A stretch of DNA of 6,209 bases, from contig CAYSEX010000088.1 in NCBI GenBank assembly GCA_964430305.1, positions 1-6,209 of the forward strand, given 5' to 3'. This DNA is from CAIZGX01 sp964430305 (GTDB lineage Bacteria > Bacteroidota > Bacteroidia > Flavobacteriales_D > Sanyastnellaceae). Both the position numbers and the translations under genes were made by a program. Below are positions 6,155-6,209 of the stretch, one piece after another. The notes under the pieces are model-generated. The model did not search any database. It was not told the origin of the DNA and saw only the letters and a list, made by a program, of their open reading frames with translations. Position 1 is the stretch's first letter. Every line of letters begins with the position of its first letter.

Positions 6155-6162
6155 CAAAGATA
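6155..6162 (-). promoter_or_regulatory. Predicted -7 element ahead of DUF493 gene, start-proximal
   Basis: The minus strand carries TATCTTTG (6162-6155), a perfect TAnnTTTG match identical to the one before xth, with only CCAC before the ATG at 6150. No TTG is found at the normal 17-23 nt spacing; the nearest options are 7 and 27 nt upstream. The call therefore rests on the -7 element alone. If used, the message would be leaderless and the longer TTG-start form of the protein would not be made. Confidence 0.5.
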
Positions 6163-6209
6163 TGCCCCACAACCTTGGTTATCTTCGTTCAATGAAATTA
6201 ATTCGTGGA

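Noticed and set aside
6149..6209. Possible divergent plus-strand gene starting at ATG 6149 (MWQRYAPQPW...) or ATG 6162 and running off the edge
   Set aside because: Two of the three plus frames are open over only 60 nt, which is not significant. No promoter consensus precedes them and they overlap the -7 element and start of the DUF493 gene.

Overview
The window looks like a chromosomal segment of a Bacteroidota bacterium, most likely Flavobacteriales (a Fluviicola/Crocinitomicaceae-like lineage is my guess, not shown by the sequence). Three things point there. Two secreted proteins have the architecture of type IX secretion system (T9SS) clients. The promoter-like elements are of the Bacteroidota TAnnTTTG type. 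No clear Shine-Dalgarno sequences precede the starts I examined. All seven genes lie on the minus strand, so transcription runs from high to low coordinates. Coding density is very high: the longest gene-free stretch between genes is 74 bases.

Region 6209-3054 holds compact housekeeping genes, in transcription order: a DUF493 (YbeD-like) protein, a small single-pass membrane protein of unknown function, fmt (methionyl-tRNA formyltransferase), xth (exodeoxyribonuclease III / AP endonuclease) and a DjlA-like TerB+J-domain co-chaperone. Spacing is 2 nt, a 4-nt ATGA overlap, 22 nt and another ATGA overlap. This suggests two translationally coupled blocks, DUF493-TM-fmt and xth-djlA, each headed by the octamer TATCTTTG placed 4-5 nt before the ATG. 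That spacing suggests leaderless or nearly leaderless messages.

Region 3021-1 holds surface or secreted proteins. The first is a complete 644-residue protein with a signal peptide, an L-type lectin domain, Ig/PKD-like repeats and a divergent gliding-motility-type (CHU_C, T9SS type B) C-terminus. The second is the N-terminal 337 residues of a larger protein that runs off the left edge, with a signal peptide, three tandem PKD-like repeats of about 85 residues and a MopE-type Asp-rich putative metal-binding motif. The second gene has its own promoter-like element. Its leader contains a near-perfect 19-bp direct repeat flanking a perfect 16-bp palindrome.

There are no RNA genes, insertion sequences, CRISPR arrays or convincing terminators. 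I do not see an obviously new multi-gene system. The items most worth checking are the paired start-proximal promoter elements, the repeat/palindrome leader at 1012-1073, and the membrane-anchored FlgD/CTD-like protein coupled to fmt.
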